Positions 8,450 through 18,630 of a stretch of 46,976 nt of DNA are shown here, one piece after another. The notes beneath the pieces were generated by a model. It was not told where the DNA came from and did not search any database. It was given only the letters and a program-made list of their open reading frames with translations. Location: positions 1 to 46,976 of the forward strand of contig NZ_JACIDH010000022.1 in NCBI RefSeq assembly GCF_014196255.1, given 5' to 3'. A program made the translations under genes and the position numbers. The stretch is from Sphingomonas pseudosanguinis. Lineage in GTDB: Bacteria; Pseudomonadota; Alphaproteobacteria; Sphingomonadales; Sphingomonadaceae. How positions within the stretch are numbered: position 1 is the first letter of the stretch; each line of letters begins with the position of its first letter.

Positions 8450-9247
8450 ATGACCGACGCGGACGCCCTGCTCCGCTCCGGCGACCTCGCCGGTGCGCGC
8501 CGCGCACTGGTGGAGGCCGCCCGGACCGCCCCCGGCGATGCCAAGACCCGGCTGTTCCTGTTCCAGTTGCTGGCGCTGGCCGGCGAATGGGACAAGGCGG
8601 CCACGCAATTGACGACGCTCGCCAGCCTGTCGCCCGAGGCGCAGATGCTGTCGGTCGTCTACGGACAGGCGATCGCGGCGGAACGCGTCCGCGCCGACGT
8701 CTTTGCCGGCACGGTGCGTGCCGATATTCATGGCGAGGCACCGGACTGGTCCTTGCAGATCGCCGAAGCGCTGCAATTGTCCACGCAGGGCAGGGTCGAC
8801 GAGGCCGATGCCTTGCGCGACACGGCGTTCGCGGCCGCCCCCGACACTCCCGGTTCGTTCAACGACACGCCGATCGCATGGATCGCCGACGCGGATTCGC
8901 GCGTCGGCCCGATGATCGAGGCGATCATCGGCGGCCGTTACGGGCTGCTTCCCTTTTCCGACATCGCGGTGATGGTCAGCGAGGGGCCGCGCGACCTGCG
9001 CGATCTCGTCTGGTATCCGGTCGAACTCACGCTGAAGACCGGCCCGCGCATCGCCGCGCTGCTGCCGACCCGCTATCCGATCATCGGCGATCCGGCCGCG
9101 CTGGACGCGGACCACGCGCTGGCCCGCGCGACCGACTGGCGCGATGACGGGCAGGGCGGCGAGATCGGTGTCGGCCAACGACTGCTGATGACGTCGGACG
9201 GCGGCGAGCATGGCCTATTGTCGCTCCGCCAGCTGCGTTTCGACTGA
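8450..9247 (+). CDS. tagJ: T6SS accessory protein TagJ (ImpE family)
   Basis: ImpE/SciE-family protein of about 265 residues. In other systems TagJ binds TssB and modulates ClpV-driven sheath recycling. The N-terminal TPR-like helices are clear (ADALLRSGDLAGARRALVEAART, TRLFLFQLLALAGEWDKA, LTTLASLSPEAQML). The C-terminal half carries the family blocks WIADADSRVGPMIEAIIGGRY, PFSDIAV and PRDLRDLVWYPVELTLK. AGGAG at 8440-8444 best fits the ATG at 8450; a GTG at 8444 and an ATG at 8447 are alternatives. It sits between hcp and tssE, as in related clusters. Confidence 0.93.
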   Translation: MTDADALLRSGDLAGARRALVEAARTAPGDAKTRLFLFQLLALAGEWDKAATQLTTLASLSPEAQMLSVVYGQAIAAERVRADVFAGTVRADIHGEAPDWSLQIAEALQLSTQGRVDEADALRDTAFAAAPDTPGSFNDTPIAWIADADSRVGPMIEAIIGGRYGLLPFSDIAVMVSEGPRDLRDLVWYPVELTLKTGPRIAALLPTRYPIIGDPAALDADHALARATDWRDDGQGGEIGVGQRLLMTSDGGEHGLLSLRQLRFD

Positions 9248-9255
9248 GGCCGGCC

Positions 9256-9789
9256 ATGCCCGTCACCCAGCGCCTGACCCCCACCTTGTTCGACAAGCTG
9301 GTCGCCGATCTCGAAATCTCGGGCATGCGCGACATGAGCGACGAGGCGCCTGAGATCAGCCGCGAGAATTTCCGCTATTATTCGGTGCCCCGGCTGGAGC
9401 GGTTCAACGAGGCGGCGTTGCGCGCCACGATCCGGCGCGATCTGGCCTGGCTGTTCAACACCACCAATCTGGAATCGCTGGTCGATCTGGAACGCTATCC
9501 GCATGTCGCCGAGTCGGTGCTCAACTATGGGCTGACCGATCTGGCGGGGCGCGTGCTCAACCGGCGCGCGGTGCTGGCGCGGGCGCGCGAAATCCGCCGC
9601 GCGATCCGGCTGTTCGAGCCGCGCCTGTCGCGCGACGGCCTGACCGTCGATCCGATCGAGGATGAGGACGAACCCCATGCGCTGCACTTCATGATCCAGG
9701 GCGACATCGCGGCCGCCGCCGAGGCGATCGCGGTCAAGTTCCGGACCGAGGTGGAGGCGGAGACGGCGACGGTGAACGTCCGTGAGTAG
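9256..9789 (+). CDS. tssE: T6SS baseplate protein TssE (gp25-like)
   Basis: Phage gp25-type baseplate wedge component, 177 residues. The N-terminus PVTQRLTPTLFDKL leads to an inserted helical part (about 20-55). The gp25 core follows: FNEAALRATIRRDLAWLFNT, LERYPHVAESVLNYGL, and IRLFEPRLSRDGLTV. It starts nine bases after tagJ. Its last codons overlap the GTG start of tssF by eight bases, indicating translational coupling. Confidence 0.95.
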   Translation: MPVTQRLTPTLFDKLVADLEISGMRDMSDEAPEISRENFRYYSVPRLERFNEAALRATIRRDLAWLFNTTNLESLVDLERYPHVAESVLNYGLTDLAGRVLNRRAVLARAREIRRAIRLFEPRLSRDGLTVDPIEDEDEPHALHFMIQGDIAAAAEAIAVKFRTEVEAETATVNVRE

Positions 9790-11662
9790 TGCCGGCATCG
9801 ATCCCCGGCTGCTGCGCTTCTACAATGACGAACTCGCCTATTTGCGCGAGGAGGCCCGCGCGTTCGGCGAGGAGCATGAATCGGTCGCGGGCCGGCTGGG
9901 CCTGAAGACCCCGACCGATCCCGACCCCTATGTCGAGCGCCTGCTGGAGGGGGTCGCGTTCCTGGGCGCGCGCGTCCAGCTGAAGATCGCGGATCAATAT
10001 CCCGAATTTACCCAGCATCTGCTGCACGCGGTCCAGCCGCATTATCTGGCGCCGACCCCGTCCATGTGCATCGCCGGCTTCGAGCCCAAGGAGGGCGATC
10101 CCGTCCTGATCAAGGGCCATGCCGTGCCGCGCGGTACGCCCCTGATCGCGGCGGCGGGCGAGCAGGGCGGGGCGAGCGTGGAGTTCCGCACCGGCCATGA
10201 CGTGACGCTCTGGCCGCTGAAGATCACCCAGGTCGAATATCTGGCCAGCCGCGTCGCGGTCGCGCCCTTTGCCGGGGCCGCCAATGTCCGCGCCGAGGCG
10301 GGCCTGCGCATCCGGTTCGAGGCGACGGCGGGGGCCAGCCTGCCGCAAATCCTGCCCAAATCGCTGCCGCTTTATCTCGCGGGGTCGGAGGCGGTGCCGG
10401 GCGAACTCTATCGCCAGATCGTCGGTGAGACGATGGCCGTCGTCGCGCGATCGGCGGATGCGGCGGCGGGCGCCGAGGGGTGGGTGAGGCTGCCCCAGCC
10501 CGAACAGGTCGGCTTTGCCGATGATCAGGCGCTGCTGCCCGCCGAGCTGCGCTCGTTTCGTGGCTATCGTCTGCTCAGCGAATATTTCGCCTGTCCCGAA
10601 CGCTTCCTGTTCGTCGACCTGCCCGGCCTCGACCGCGCCTTCCGCACCAGTCCCAAGGCGTGCGACGTGGTGCTGTTGTTCGACCGGTCGTCGCCGGTCC
10701 TGCACGATGCGGTCGCACCCGCCAATTTCCACCTGTTCGCAACGCCCGCGATCAACCTGTTCGAAAAGCAGCTGGGGCGCGTCCGCCGTTCGCGGTTCGA
10801 GCATGAACATCATGTCGTCCCCGATCGCGCCCGGCCGCTCGACTATGAGGTGTTCCGGGTGCTCGACGTGCAGGCCTACGGCGCCAATGGCGTCGCGCCG
10901 CGCACCGTCGCGCCGCTCTATGCCTATGGCGCGCTGCTCTACGACTGGAGCGACGCGCTGTTCTACACGACGCAATTGCGTCCACGCCGCCTGTCGACGC
11001 GCGAGCAGCGCCTGCGGCGGCGCGGCGAATATACCGGCACCGAGACCTGGCTCAGCCTGACCGCGCCCTCGGACCCCGCAAGGCTGGACGAGGTCGACGA
11101 ACTGGCGGTGCGCGCGCTGGTCACCAATCGCGAGCTGCCCGAGCTGCTGACCTTTCGCGGCGACCAGCATTTCACCGTCTCGGGCGTGCCCGCGCGCGCG
11201 GTGACGGTGCTGCGCGCGCCGACCCGGCCGCAGCCGCCTTTGGGCATGGGCGATGCGGCCTGGCGGGTGATCGGTCATCTGACCCCCAATTACATGACGA
11301 TCGCGCCCGAGGAGGGCAGCGATCCGCAGGTGCTGCGCGATCATCTGGCGCTCTATGGCCGCCCCGACGACGCCGATGCGCGCCGCCAGATCGACGGCGT
11401 CACCGCGATCCGCTCGACCCGCATCGCGCGGCGCGTGCCCGGCATGGACCGGATGGCGATCGCGCGCGGGCATCGCATCCATGTCACGCTGGACGACAAG
11501 GCCTTCGACAAGGAACGCAAATTCCTGTTCTCGGCGGTGCTGGAGCGCTTCCTGGCCGAATTCGCCAGCATCAACGCCTTTACCGAAACCCATGTCGCCA
11601 GCGTCAATGAAGGGGAGTTTCAGCGATGGCCGCTGAGGATCGGTCGCCGGCCGACCATCTGA
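9782..11662 (+). CDS. tssF: T6SS baseplate protein TssF
   Basis: TssF/VasA, 626 residues, forms baseplate wedges with TssG, TssE and TssK. The family N-terminus LLRFYNDELAYLREEARAFG is followed by PYVERLLEGVAFLGARVQLKI. Later come the middle blocks LRSFRGYRLLSEYFACPERFLFVDL and VVPDRARPLDYEVFRV, and the C-terminal RGHRIHVTLDDKAF with FLFSAVLERFLAEFASINAFTE. It starts with GTG inside tssE and ends inside tssG (37-base overlap), the classic coupled order. Confidence 0.97.
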   Translation: MSSAGIDPRLLRFYNDELAYLREEARAFGEEHESVAGRLGLKTPTDPDPYVERLLEGVAFLGARVQLKIADQYPEFTQHLLHAVQPHYLAPTPSMCIAGFEPKEGDPVLIKGHAVPRGTPLIAAAGEQGGASVEFRTGHDVTLWPLKITQVEYLASRVAVAPFAGAANVRAEAGLRIRFEATAGASLPQILPKSLPLYLAGSEAVPGELYRQIVGETMAVVARSADAAAGAEGWVRLPQPEQVGFADDQALLPAELRSFRGYRLLSEYFACPERFLFVDLPGLDRAFRTSPKACDVVLLFDRSSPVLHDAVAPANFHLFATPAINLFEKQLGRVRRSRFEHEHHVVPDRARPLDYEVFRVLDVQAYGANGVAPRTVAPLYAYGALLYDWSDALFYTTQLRPRRLSTREQRLRRRGEYTGTETWLSLTAPSDPARLDEVDELAVRALVTNRELPELLTFRGDQHFTVSGVPARAVTVLRAPTRPQPPLGMGDAAWRVIGHLTPNYMTIAPEEGSDPQVLRDHLALYGRPDDADARRQIDGVTAIRSTRIARRVPGMDRMAIARGHRIHVTLDDKAFDKERKFLFSAVLERFLAEFASINAFTETHVASVNEGEFQRWPLRIGRRPTI

Positions 11663-12633
11663 GCTTCCTAGCGGCCGCGGCGGCGGACACCAAGCGGCAC
11701 GGGTTGTTCCCCATCGCGCGCGGGGCGGAGGCGCGCGCGCCGCATCTGCCGCGCATCGGCCGCGCCCGGCGGCCGGCGCAGAGCATCGCCGATCTGGCGC
11801 AGGTGCCCACGCTCGCCTTTCCGGACTCGACATTGGCCGGCGTCGCGGTGAAAGACGGGCGGGCGCGGGTGGAGGGGCACTGGCTGGGCCTGACCGGGCC
11901 GATGGGGCCGCTGCCCCAGCATCTGACCGAGTTCGCCGCTTTCGAGCGCCGCTATGCCCGGCAACAGCCCTTTGGTCGCTGGCTGGATGTGCTGGCCGGG
12001 CGGATGCTGCAATTCTTCTACCGCGCCTGGGCGGATTCACAGCCGGCGGCGCAGGCCGACCGCCCGCAGGACGACCGCTTCGCCGAACAGGCTGCGCGGC
12101 TGACCGGCGCGACGCAAGGGGCCAAGGCGGACGGCGCCTTTCCCGCCCATGCCCGGCTTCATTATGCTGCGCTGTTCGCCGGGCGGCGCAGCGCCGGCGC
12201 GATCGAGGATGCGCTGACCCATCTGCTCGGCCAGAGCGTGCGCGTGCTGGAATATCAGCCGCGTTGGCGCGACATCGAGCCGGAGGACCAGACCCGGCTC
12301 GGCCGCCAGTTCAGCGGGTTCGGCGAGGGGCTTGTGCTGGGCCGCCGCACCCGCGTCGCCTCCGACGCCTTCCGCGTGGTCATCCGCGCCCGCTCGCGCG
12401 CCGATTACGAGGCGCTGCTGCCCGGCGGCAAACGCTTCGCCATCCTGTCCGAAGCGCTCGACGCCTTCGCCCCCAGCCATCTGGAATGGGACGTGGCGCT
12501 CGAAACCCCTGCCGACCACGCGCCAGCGGCACGGCTGGACGGGCGCACGCGGCTGGGCTGGTCGGGATGGCTGGGCGGCGGCGGGGATGAGGTTAGGCGT
12601 GACGCGCATCTGCGACGGGGGCGTGGGGGGTGA
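11626..12633 (+). CDS. tssG: T6SS baseplate protein TssG
   Basis: TssG/VasB, 335 residues, TssF's partner in the baseplate wedge. Signatures include the early FLAAAAADTKRHGLFPIARGAEA, a PTLAFPDSTL strand, GLTGPMGPLPQHLTEF and FGRWLDVLAGRMLQFFYRAWADSQP. The C-terminal HLLGQSVRVLEYQPRWRDI and LGRRTRVASDAFRVVI follow. It overlaps tssF by 37 bases. The last 25 residues are Gly/Arg-rich and degenerate, and GC drops immediately after, so this may mark the left border of the inserted effector block. Confidence 0.95.
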   Translation: MAAEDRSPADHLSFLAAAAADTKRHGLFPIARGAEARAPHLPRIGRARRPAQSIADLAQVPTLAFPDSTLAGVAVKDGRARVEGHWLGLTGPMGPLPQHLTEFAAFERRYARQQPFGRWLDVLAGRMLQFFYRAWADSQPAAQADRPQDDRFAEQAARLTGATQGAKADGAFPAHARLHYAALFAGRRSAGAIEDALTHLLGQSVRVLEYQPRWRDIEPEDQTRLGRQFSGFGEGLVLGRRTRVASDAFRVVIRARSRADYEALLPGGKRFAILSEALDAFAPSHLEWDVALETPADHAPAARLDGRTRLGWSGWLGGGGDEVRRDAHLRRGRGG

Positions 12634-12676
12634 GTTCGAAGGAGCTTGGTCTTGGTGCTTGTGGGAGAATGACGTC

Positions 12677-13576
12677 ATGATCCTCAGACAAGGCGCGCGT
12701 GGCGATGCGGTGAAGGCGCTTCAGCAGAAGTTGCACCCGTATCAACCAGGTTTGCAGACGGATGGAATCTTCGGCCCTTTGACCGAACGGGCCGTACGCT
12801 CCTATCAGCGCCGCCAAGGACTCTATCCCGCCGATGGGATCGTTGGTCCGATTACCAATGCTGCGCTATCGGCCGATAAGGACACCGGCGCTGACCGGGC
12901 GCCTCGACCGCCGGCACGACGCCCCGACGGACTGGGGAAGCCGGTCAGCGACGCGGCGGATCGCGCGCGGCATCGCCCGATGCCCAGCGGCGGCGCCATG
13001 GCAGTCGCCCGCGTGCAAGTTTCCCGGTTGGGTCGAAAATTCATATTCGACCATGAGGCGCAACGCGGCAAAAGCAATCGTCTCCATCATCCCAGTACCG
13101 GTAGCGGCGTCACCATCGGGCTAGGCTACGATATGAAAGATCGAAGCAGTGCGACCGTCCAGCGGGATTTGGAAACCATCGAGGTGCCGGCCGCCATCGC
13201 ACACACTGCATCGTTCGGTGCCGGCAAGTCCGGCAGCGCTGCAGCGGAATTCGTCCGGAACAATAAGAACCTCATCGATCTGACGGACGTCCAGCAACAA
13301 GGCCTGCTGGCACATATCGTACCCCAATATGAAAACCTCGTGAAGCGTTCTATCAAGGTGCCGCTCCATCAGCATGAATTCGATGCCTTGGTTTCCTATG
13401 CTTACAATCCCGGCGGTGGATGGCGCAAGACGACGGCCTTTGTGAACGAGGGGCTTGTTCATGACGCAATGATGGAAATAAAGCGTTACGTCTATTCACG
13501 AGGAGAGCTGATCAGAAGTTTGGTGGCGCGACGCGCGGCGGAAGCGGCATTATTCCTTTATGGAGAGTATAAATGA
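12677..13576 (+). CDS. Lysozyme-like T6SS effector candidate with peptidoglycan-binding domain
   Basis: Predicted muramidase of 299 residues without a signal peptide. The N-terminal PG_binding_1-type domain (about 1-65) has GARGDAVKALQQKL, DGIFGPLTERAVRSYQ and DGIVGPITNAAL. After a Pro/Arg linker, a T4-lysozyme/pesticin-like domain (about 112-299) shows candidate catalytic Glu127 in FDHEAQ, GVTIGLGYD at 144-152 with Thr146, SYAYNPGGG at 240-248, and RRAAEAALFL near the end. The ATG at 12677 has GGGAG upstream; longer in-frame readings lie antisense-like inside tssG. The gene is AT-richer than its surroundings (27 G/C of 60 at 13441-13500). Its stop overlaps the next start in ATGA. Position, absence of a signal peptide and paired exported genes suggest a T6SS-delivered cell-wall effector; this is inference. 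Confidence 0.85.
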   Translation: MILRQGARGDAVKALQQKLHPYQPGLQTDGIFGPLTERAVRSYQRRQGLYPADGIVGPITNAALSADKDTGADRAPRPPARRPDGLGKPVSDAADRARHRPMPSGGAMAVARVQVSRLGRKFIFDHEAQRGKSNRLHHPSTGSGVTIGLGYDMKDRSSATVQRDLETIEVPAAIAHTASFGAGKSGSAAAEFVRNNKNLIDLTDVQQQGLLAHIVPQYENLVKRSIKVPLHQHEFDALVSYAYNPGGGWRKTTAFVNEGLVHDAMMEIKRYVYSRGELIRSLVARRAAEAALFLYGEYK

Positions 13577-14091
13577 GCTGGAATCGTAGCGTGGCGCTTC
13601 TGTTCGCGGGGGCGCTGGGTGCCTGTGGGGTTCAGCCAAGTGGTGCCAGCAATACGAGCACCGCCGAAAGGTCCGAGATCGCACCGATGGCATCGCCATC
13701 GATCGCGCCCGCAGGCTCATCCGAAGTGGCGGACCCCATGCCGGAAAATGGCCAGACGATCGATCGGACGAATGCGACGGGCATGACCGTTCTGCGCGAC
13801 ATCTTGGTTGCCGTAGGCCAGGTGGATGGCAAACCGATCTCCGAAGCGCGCCTGCAAGACCGTTGTCATCTTGCCCTGACGTCGAAGGATGGCGTGACCG
13901 TGCTCGACCTGAAGCAGATCGGCAATTTCGCGCCGCGTACGGATGGCGAGCGCCAAGTCATCGAACTCGACGACGGCTCTGTGGTGCACGCGATCAGCGT
14001 GCCTGAGGCGCCGCGACCCGAGCCCGTGGGTAATGCGGCCGCCCGGCTGAACGGTGGCCTGTCGGTGATGATCGACAGCTGTCAGAGTTGA
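13573..14091 (+). CDS. Predicted lipoprotein, candidate immunity protein to the lysozyme-like effector
   Basis: A 172-residue protein with a lipoprotein signal peptide (MSWNRSVALLFAGALGAC, lipobox LGAC, Cys18). A Ser/Ala/Pro-rich spacer follows, then a compact domain (about 70-172) with two cysteines (DRCHLAL and the terminal SCQS). I do not recognise a named family. The domain from GQVDGKPI to TDGERQ aligns without gaps to the downstream protein's N-terminal module (shared DG-PI, Cys, L, G, D, GN-A, DG positions). Translation is coupled to the effector by an ATGA overlap. A periplasm-facing lipoprotein is where immunity to a wall-degrading toxin would act, so immunity is the leading inference. 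Confidence 0.75.
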   Translation: MSWNRSVALLFAGALGACGVQPSGASNTSTAERSEIAPMASPSIAPAGSSEVADPMPENGQTIDRTNATGMTVLRDILVAVGQVDGKPISEARLQDRCHLALTSKDGVTVLDLKQIGNFAPRTDGERQVIELDDGSVVHAISVPEAPRPEPVGNAAARLNGGLSVMIDSCQS

Positions 14092-14095
14092 TAGG

Positions 14096-15046
14096 ATGTA
14101 CGCCGGACGCACATTTTCGAGGCTGTGCATGACGGGGGGCGCACTTTGTCTGACGCTTGCCCTCTCCATGGGCGGCGAAGCGGCCCATGCCCTTCGTCCA
14201 TCCGCCATCGCGATGGCCGCGGCCGATGGCGAGGCGATGAACGCGCGCGCCTTACTGGTCTTGCGGCGAAATCTGCGCGAATCCGCGACATGGGATGGCG
14301 CGCCGATCGTGGATCTGGTCGCCAAAGGGCCTTGCGTTTCGACGTTGATCACGACGAAGGGGCGGGCTGCGATCGACTGGTCGGATGCGGGAAATATCGC
14401 CGCAGAGACGATCGACGGCAACGACCTGTTCGCCGTCAAGGCATCCGGAAGCATCGGAGGGCTGTCCGTCAAGTCTGGCGATACTGCCGACCGGATCGCC
14501 ATGGGCATGGGGCTGTTGGCGGGGAATTGTCAGGCGGGGCGCGGTGGTCATCCGGCCGGCTTGCGCCTGTCTGGTCCTGCGTCGACCGACGCGATCAAGG
14601 CGGTCGAGGACGAGGCTGCCAGGCAAAAGATGACCCAAATTCGCGTCGATTCGACTCAATCTTTCGCTGTCATCGATGGAAACCAGACTGTCGCAACACT
14701 GGTGACGGGCGAAGGTAGCATGCCTGACGCCAAACGAAATGGTTGTTTCGTAGCCATGAAACAGGGTGACGAGACGATGCTGATCCCTACGTTAGGCTAT
14801 GGCGAGTACGAATTTGAGACGTGCGGTGGTCCGCTAGCGGTTGGGTTTGTCTCGACAGCAGTCATGCCCAAATTGGGCATCGTGTTTCGTAGCTATTCAC
14901 GTGAGGCGGAAGAGACGGTGCCGATCATCGTAGAATGGGACCGATCGAACAATACACTGCTGATTGATGACGCCGCATCTCGCCGTGCCCTCGATGCTAG
15001 AGCGATCAACATCGCGCAAATTCGTCGGGCGTTGAATGGACGATGA
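14096..15046 (+). CDS. Exported two-module protein, second immunity candidate
   Basis: A 316-residue exported protein. The signal peptide ends near GEAAHA (about residue 31). Module 1 (about 45-155) resembles the preceding lipoprotein's domain, with ATWDGAPI, PCVSTL, AAIDWSDAGNIAAETIDGND and a closing NCQAG. Module 2 (about 195-316) is different, with NGCFVAMKQGDE, GEYEFETCGG and EWDRSNNTLLIDDAASRRALDARAINIAQIRRAL. No named family is recognised. It starts four bases after the preceding stop; an internal ATG at 14129 is an alternative that keeps most of the signal peptide. Codon use is AT-richer than the tss genes, like the effector. A role as a second immunity or periplasmic partner protein is inferred from position and homology to its neighbour. 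Confidence 0.72.
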   Translation: MYAGRTFSRLCMTGGALCLTLALSMGGEAAHALRPSAIAMAAADGEAMNARALLVLRRNLRESATWDGAPIVDLVAKGPCVSTLITTKGRAAIDWSDAGNIAAETIDGNDLFAVKASGSIGGLSVKSGDTADRIAMGMGLLAGNCQAGRGGHPAGLRLSGPASTDAIKAVEDEAARQKMTQIRVDSTQSFAVIDGNQTVATLVTGEGSMPDAKRNGCFVAMKQGDETMLIPTLGYGEYEFETCGGPLAVGFVSTAVMPKLGIVFRSYSREAEETVPIIVEWDRSNNTLLIDDAASRRALDARAINIAQIRRALNGR

Positions 15047-15133
15047 TCTCAAGCACTCAGTTCGAGGCATAAGTGCGCAATCCTGATTGGAGCGTGTCTC
15101 CTCGAATTTTCTTCCCCCAGCAATAGGATCAGC

Positions 15134-17782
<2,649 letters not shown>

Positions 17783-18049
17783 GAGGGCAGGGCGGGCGCT
17801 TCCGGCGCAAGGGTATCGCCGGTGTGGCGCGGTTGCGGGCATGCGCTTTTTGAAGAGCATCTGGGTGCGTGGTGACGGACGGCGTTGTCCGAGCCATGCG
17901 TGAACAAACACCGCCGGGGCTAACCTATTTTATCCAGATGCGATGGATCGGCGCGGGCGCACATTCGTTCTGTTGGCGTCATCATTATGTCTTGTGAGCA
18001 GTCGACGACAAGACAGATGAGGCCAGGGGCAATCAGAAAGGGGTTTTGA
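17783..18049. other. Intergenic gap after clpV
   Basis: No gene or RNA recognised in these 267 bases. The right edge carries AGAAAGGGG, a good ribosome-binding site for the TTG start at 18050. No convincing intrinsic terminator for clpV is visible. This is the left border of the non-T6SS insert. Confidence 0.5.
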
Positions 18050-18535
18050 TTGCGAAACGCTATTCTGGTGCGTGCCGGGATATGGGGTCTGACATCCTCC
18101 GGGCTGCTTGCAAGCAGCGTCGGGGCGCGGGCTATTGCGCCCCGATCGGCCAAGGCGAATGCCGCCGCCGTTTCGCAGGCGGCCAGGACACTGCCGGGTT
18201 TCTGGACGACATTCCGCAAGGCCGTACTCGCCCATGATGCGGCGGGGATCGCCAGGCTGAGCGCGCCGATCGTGACGCAGCGTGGCGAACTGGACGATGC
18301 GCCGGTCAAGCGGCTGACGCCCGACCAAGTGCCGCCGGTGCTCGCCAGGCTGCTCGCCCAGCCCGATGGCGTCGATGATGCGGGGCGCAGTCAGCGGGCG
18401 ATGCTGGCGGCGACGCCGGTGCCCAGGCGCGATCCGCAGATGCCGGCGGACCGGTTCCGCTTCGGCGATATGGAGTTCACGCACGGCGCGGCCGGATGGC
18501 GGCTGACGCACATCTATTACGAGGCCGAGGACTGA
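18050..18535 (+). CDS. Small exported protein of unknown function
   Basis: A 161-residue protein with an N-terminal hydrophobic export signal (about 1-38, ending near ANA). The mature part begins FWTTFRKAVLAHDAAGIARLSAP and ends with FRFGDMEFTHGAAGWRLTHIYYEAED. The layout (an alpha-helical opening and a closing beta hairpin before a short tail) recalls small NTF2/SnoaL-like or DUF4440-type proteins, but I cannot assign it. The TTG start is supported by AGAAAGGGG six bases upstream. It sits alone between clpV and tpsB, separated from tpsB by 95 bases. Confidence 0.7.
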   Translation: MRNAILVRAGIWGLTSSGLLASSVGARAIAPRSAKANAAAVSQAARTLPGFWTTFRKAVLAHDAAGIARLSAPIVTQRGELDDAPVKRLTPDQVPPVLARLLAQPDGVDDAGRSQRAMLAATPVPRRDPQMPADRFRFGDMEFTHGAAGWRLTHIYYEAED

Positions 18536-18630
18536 CGATCGCGGGACGGCGGATAAGGACGACCTGGGCGCGGAAGGAGCGGTGGCGCCAGGGAGACCGT
18601 CGGGACCGATGACAAGGGGGAGTAGACGAG

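Noticed and set aside
12332..12676. N-terminal extension of the lysozyme-like gene into tssG
   Set aside because: The upstream part is an out-of-frame reading of tssG; the ATG at 12677 has a good ribosome-binding site and begins the PG-binding domain.
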